Shown in pieces: positions 5,375-6,389 of a stretch of DNA of 6,389 nucleotides. The position numbers and the translations under genes are program-made. The DNA lies in NCBI GenBank assembly GCA_964448405.1, contig CAYUVW010000046.1, positions 1-6,389 of the forward strand, given 5' to 3'. Each line of letters begins with the position of its first letter. Within the stretch, counting starts at the first letter, position 1. The notes below the pieces were generated by a model, which saw nothing but the letters and a program-made list of their open reading frames with translations, had not been told where the DNA came from and ran no database searches. The stretch is from DAORHV01 sp964448405 (GTDB taxonomy: Bacteria; Patescibacteriota; Gracilibacteria; Peribacterales; Peribacteraceae).

Positions 5375-6389
5375 AGGCCCAACTCGGCGGCGAACGGTTT
5401 CATGGCCTCCAGCGTAATGCCCACAAACTCATCCAGCGGAATGCCAAGCAGTGCTTCGCACTGTTTCATTTGCTCGCGGTCGACCTGCGCGGCAAAACCC
5501 TTGTCCTTCATCTTCTTGGTGACGCTCTTTACTTCCACCTCGGCGATTTTCTTGCTCGGACGGACTTTGGTCACGGCGATAATGAAGCCTGTCAGCTCAT
5601 CAACGCAGTACAGCGCTTTGCGCAGCATGGTATCCAGCGGGTATTCGGCACCGTACTTGTGCGCGTAGTGCGCACGGATATCGCCCAGCAGTTCGGCCGG
5701 TGCCTGAATGGTCGCGAGGAGTTCCTCCAATGTTTGGCCGCAGTGCTTCTCGGCGTCTTTATCCAGTTTGTCCCAGTCCAGATCATGCAACATGCCGGCC
5801 ACCTTCCAGGTCTGCGGATCACCGCCTAGCTTCTTGGCCAACGCTTCCATGGCTGCTCCGGTGGCGATGAGATGTGCCTTTGTCATGGTCGCGTGTTCTT
5901 GCACCAATTTCTCGGCACTGTTGAGCAAATGACCGTATTTGGCCTGCTCCAGCAAATGCGCTCCGCTCGGCGCGGGGAGTTCGTTTGGCGTTGGCAGCGG
6001 CAGCGCGGTGGGATTGGATGTGTGGGACATGGTGGGTTTTGGGGAAGCAGCGGGGGAATGCTTTTTCTCAAGCGGCTTCATGAGCGGAAAGAGTACGACG
6101 TCGCGCAGGTTGTCCTGGCAGGTGAGCAGCGCGACAATACGGTCGATGCCCATGCCCCAGCCCGAACACGGCGGGCAACCGTGCTCCAGTGCGATAACGA
6201 ATTCGTCGTCTTTATCATGTGCGTCGGCATCACCGCCGGACTTGGCCTTAGCCTGGTCGTCAAAACGGCCGGCTTGGTCGATGGGGTCCACCAGCTCGCT
6301 GTAGGCGTTCACGATTTCCCAGCCGCCCACCACTAACTGGAAGCGGTCGGTGACGTCCGGATTCTCGTCGTTGCGGCGCGCGAGTGGCG
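5371..6389 (-). CDS. lysS: Lysyl-tRNA synthetase (class II), C-terminal part, fused to HD-domain phosphohydrolase; 5' partial
   Basis: The gene runs off the right edge, so only about 339 C-terminal residues are visible. The first part (6389-6073) is the end of a class II lysyl-tRNA synthetase, which charges tRNA-Lys. It shows PLARRNDENPDVTDRFQL, NAYSELVDPIDQ, a DEFVIALEHGCPP block and motif 3, GWGMGIDRIVALL (6162-6124), ending in RDVVLFPLMKP where ordinary LysRS stops. The frame continues without a stop through a Pro/Ala/Ser/Thr-rich linker (about 6072-5960) into a roughly 185-residue HD-superfamily domain. Its HD pair lies in MLHDLDWD (His 5787-5785, Asp 5784-5782). Other likely metal ligands are the histidine in KAHLIATG (5874-5872) and the aspartate in CVDELTGF (5601-5599). 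The domain resembles small stand-alone HDIG-type hydrolases, whose substrate is unknown. The GTG at 6333 is an internal valine codon, not the start. An ATG at 6030, inside the linker, could in principle start a separate HD protein, but no Shine-Dalgarno or -10 box precedes it. Confidence 0.88.
   Translation of the reverse strand, partial: PLARRNDENPDVTDRFQLVVGGWEIVNAYSELVDPIDQAGRFDDQAKAKSGGDADAHDKDDEFVIALEHGCPPCSGWGMGIDRIVALLTCQDNLRDVVLFPLMKPLEKKHSPAASPKPTMSHTSNPTALPLPTPNELPAPSGAHLLEQAKYGHLLNSAEKLVQEHATMTKAHLIATGAAMEALAKKLGGDPQTWKVAGMLHDLDWDKLDKDAEKHCGQTLEELLATIQAPAELLGDIRAHYAHKYGAEYPLDTMLRKALYCVDELTGFIIAVTKVRPSKKIAEVEVKSVTKKMKDKGFAAQVDREQMKQCEALLGIPLDEFVGITLEAMKPFAAELGL

Noticed and set aside
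6331..6333. GTG at 6333 as the start of a short LysRS fragment
   Set aside because: The frame stays open to the window edge and upstream codons encode conserved LysRS sequence (PLARRNDENPDVTDRFQL), so this is an internal valine.
5872..6336. Plus-strand frame opposite the LysRS-HD fusion
   Set aside because: It lies antisense to clear LysRS motif 3 and HD-domain coding sequence, and its product is glycine- and cysteine-rich with no motif.

Overview
The window looks like a compact bacterial chromosome segment: moderately GC-rich by eye, with the standard genetic code (TGA ends two genes, and no in-frame TGA lies inside any call). Almost all of it is coding. There are no tRNA or rRNA genes, insertion sequences, phage genes or CRISPR repeats. 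The genes lack recognisable Shine-Dalgarno sequences. In four cases a TACACT/TACAAT/TAGTGT-type -10 box ends only 5-8 bases before the start codon, so leaderless transcription looks common. The species cannot be named from sequence alone. The tight packing, leaderless starts, run of orphan genes and unusual tRNA-synthetase fusion would fit a Patescibacteria/CPR (Peregrinibacteria-like) genome, but this is a weak inference.

Layout. (1) 42-764, plus: an RsuA/RluB-type pseudouridine synthase. (2) 855-2264, plus: an MBL-fold beta-CASP ribonuclease with all diagnostic motifs. (3) 2352-3116, plus: an unrecognised protein behind a good promoter (TTGACA-N16-TAGTGT). (4) 3113-3886, minus: an unrecognised Met-rich protein that overlaps gene 3 tail to tail and is driven by TTGTCT-N17-TACACT. 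(5) 4006-5106, plus: another unrecognised protein, divergent from gene 4 across an intergenic stretch with a very AT-rich island. (6) 5371 to beyond 6389, minus: the C-terminal end of a class II lysyl-tRNA synthetase fused through a Pro/Ala/Ser-rich linker to an HD-family phosphohydrolase domain. (7) 5147-5374, minus: a 75-residue protein whose ATG overlaps the stop of gene 6 (ATGA), so probably translationally coupled to it.

The outer genes (rRNA modification, RNA cleavage, tRNA charging) are RNA-centred housekeeping functions. The middle is a three-gene block of orphans. The two plus-strand orphans (genes 3 and 5) share a motif block in their C-terminal halves (HNxI, then D followed by A and I, then LFDxTT and ES). 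This suggests a common, undescribed domain, possibly a divergent PD-(D/E)XK-like fold. That shared block, the LysRS-HD fusion and the repeated leaderless promoter layout are the most notable observations.
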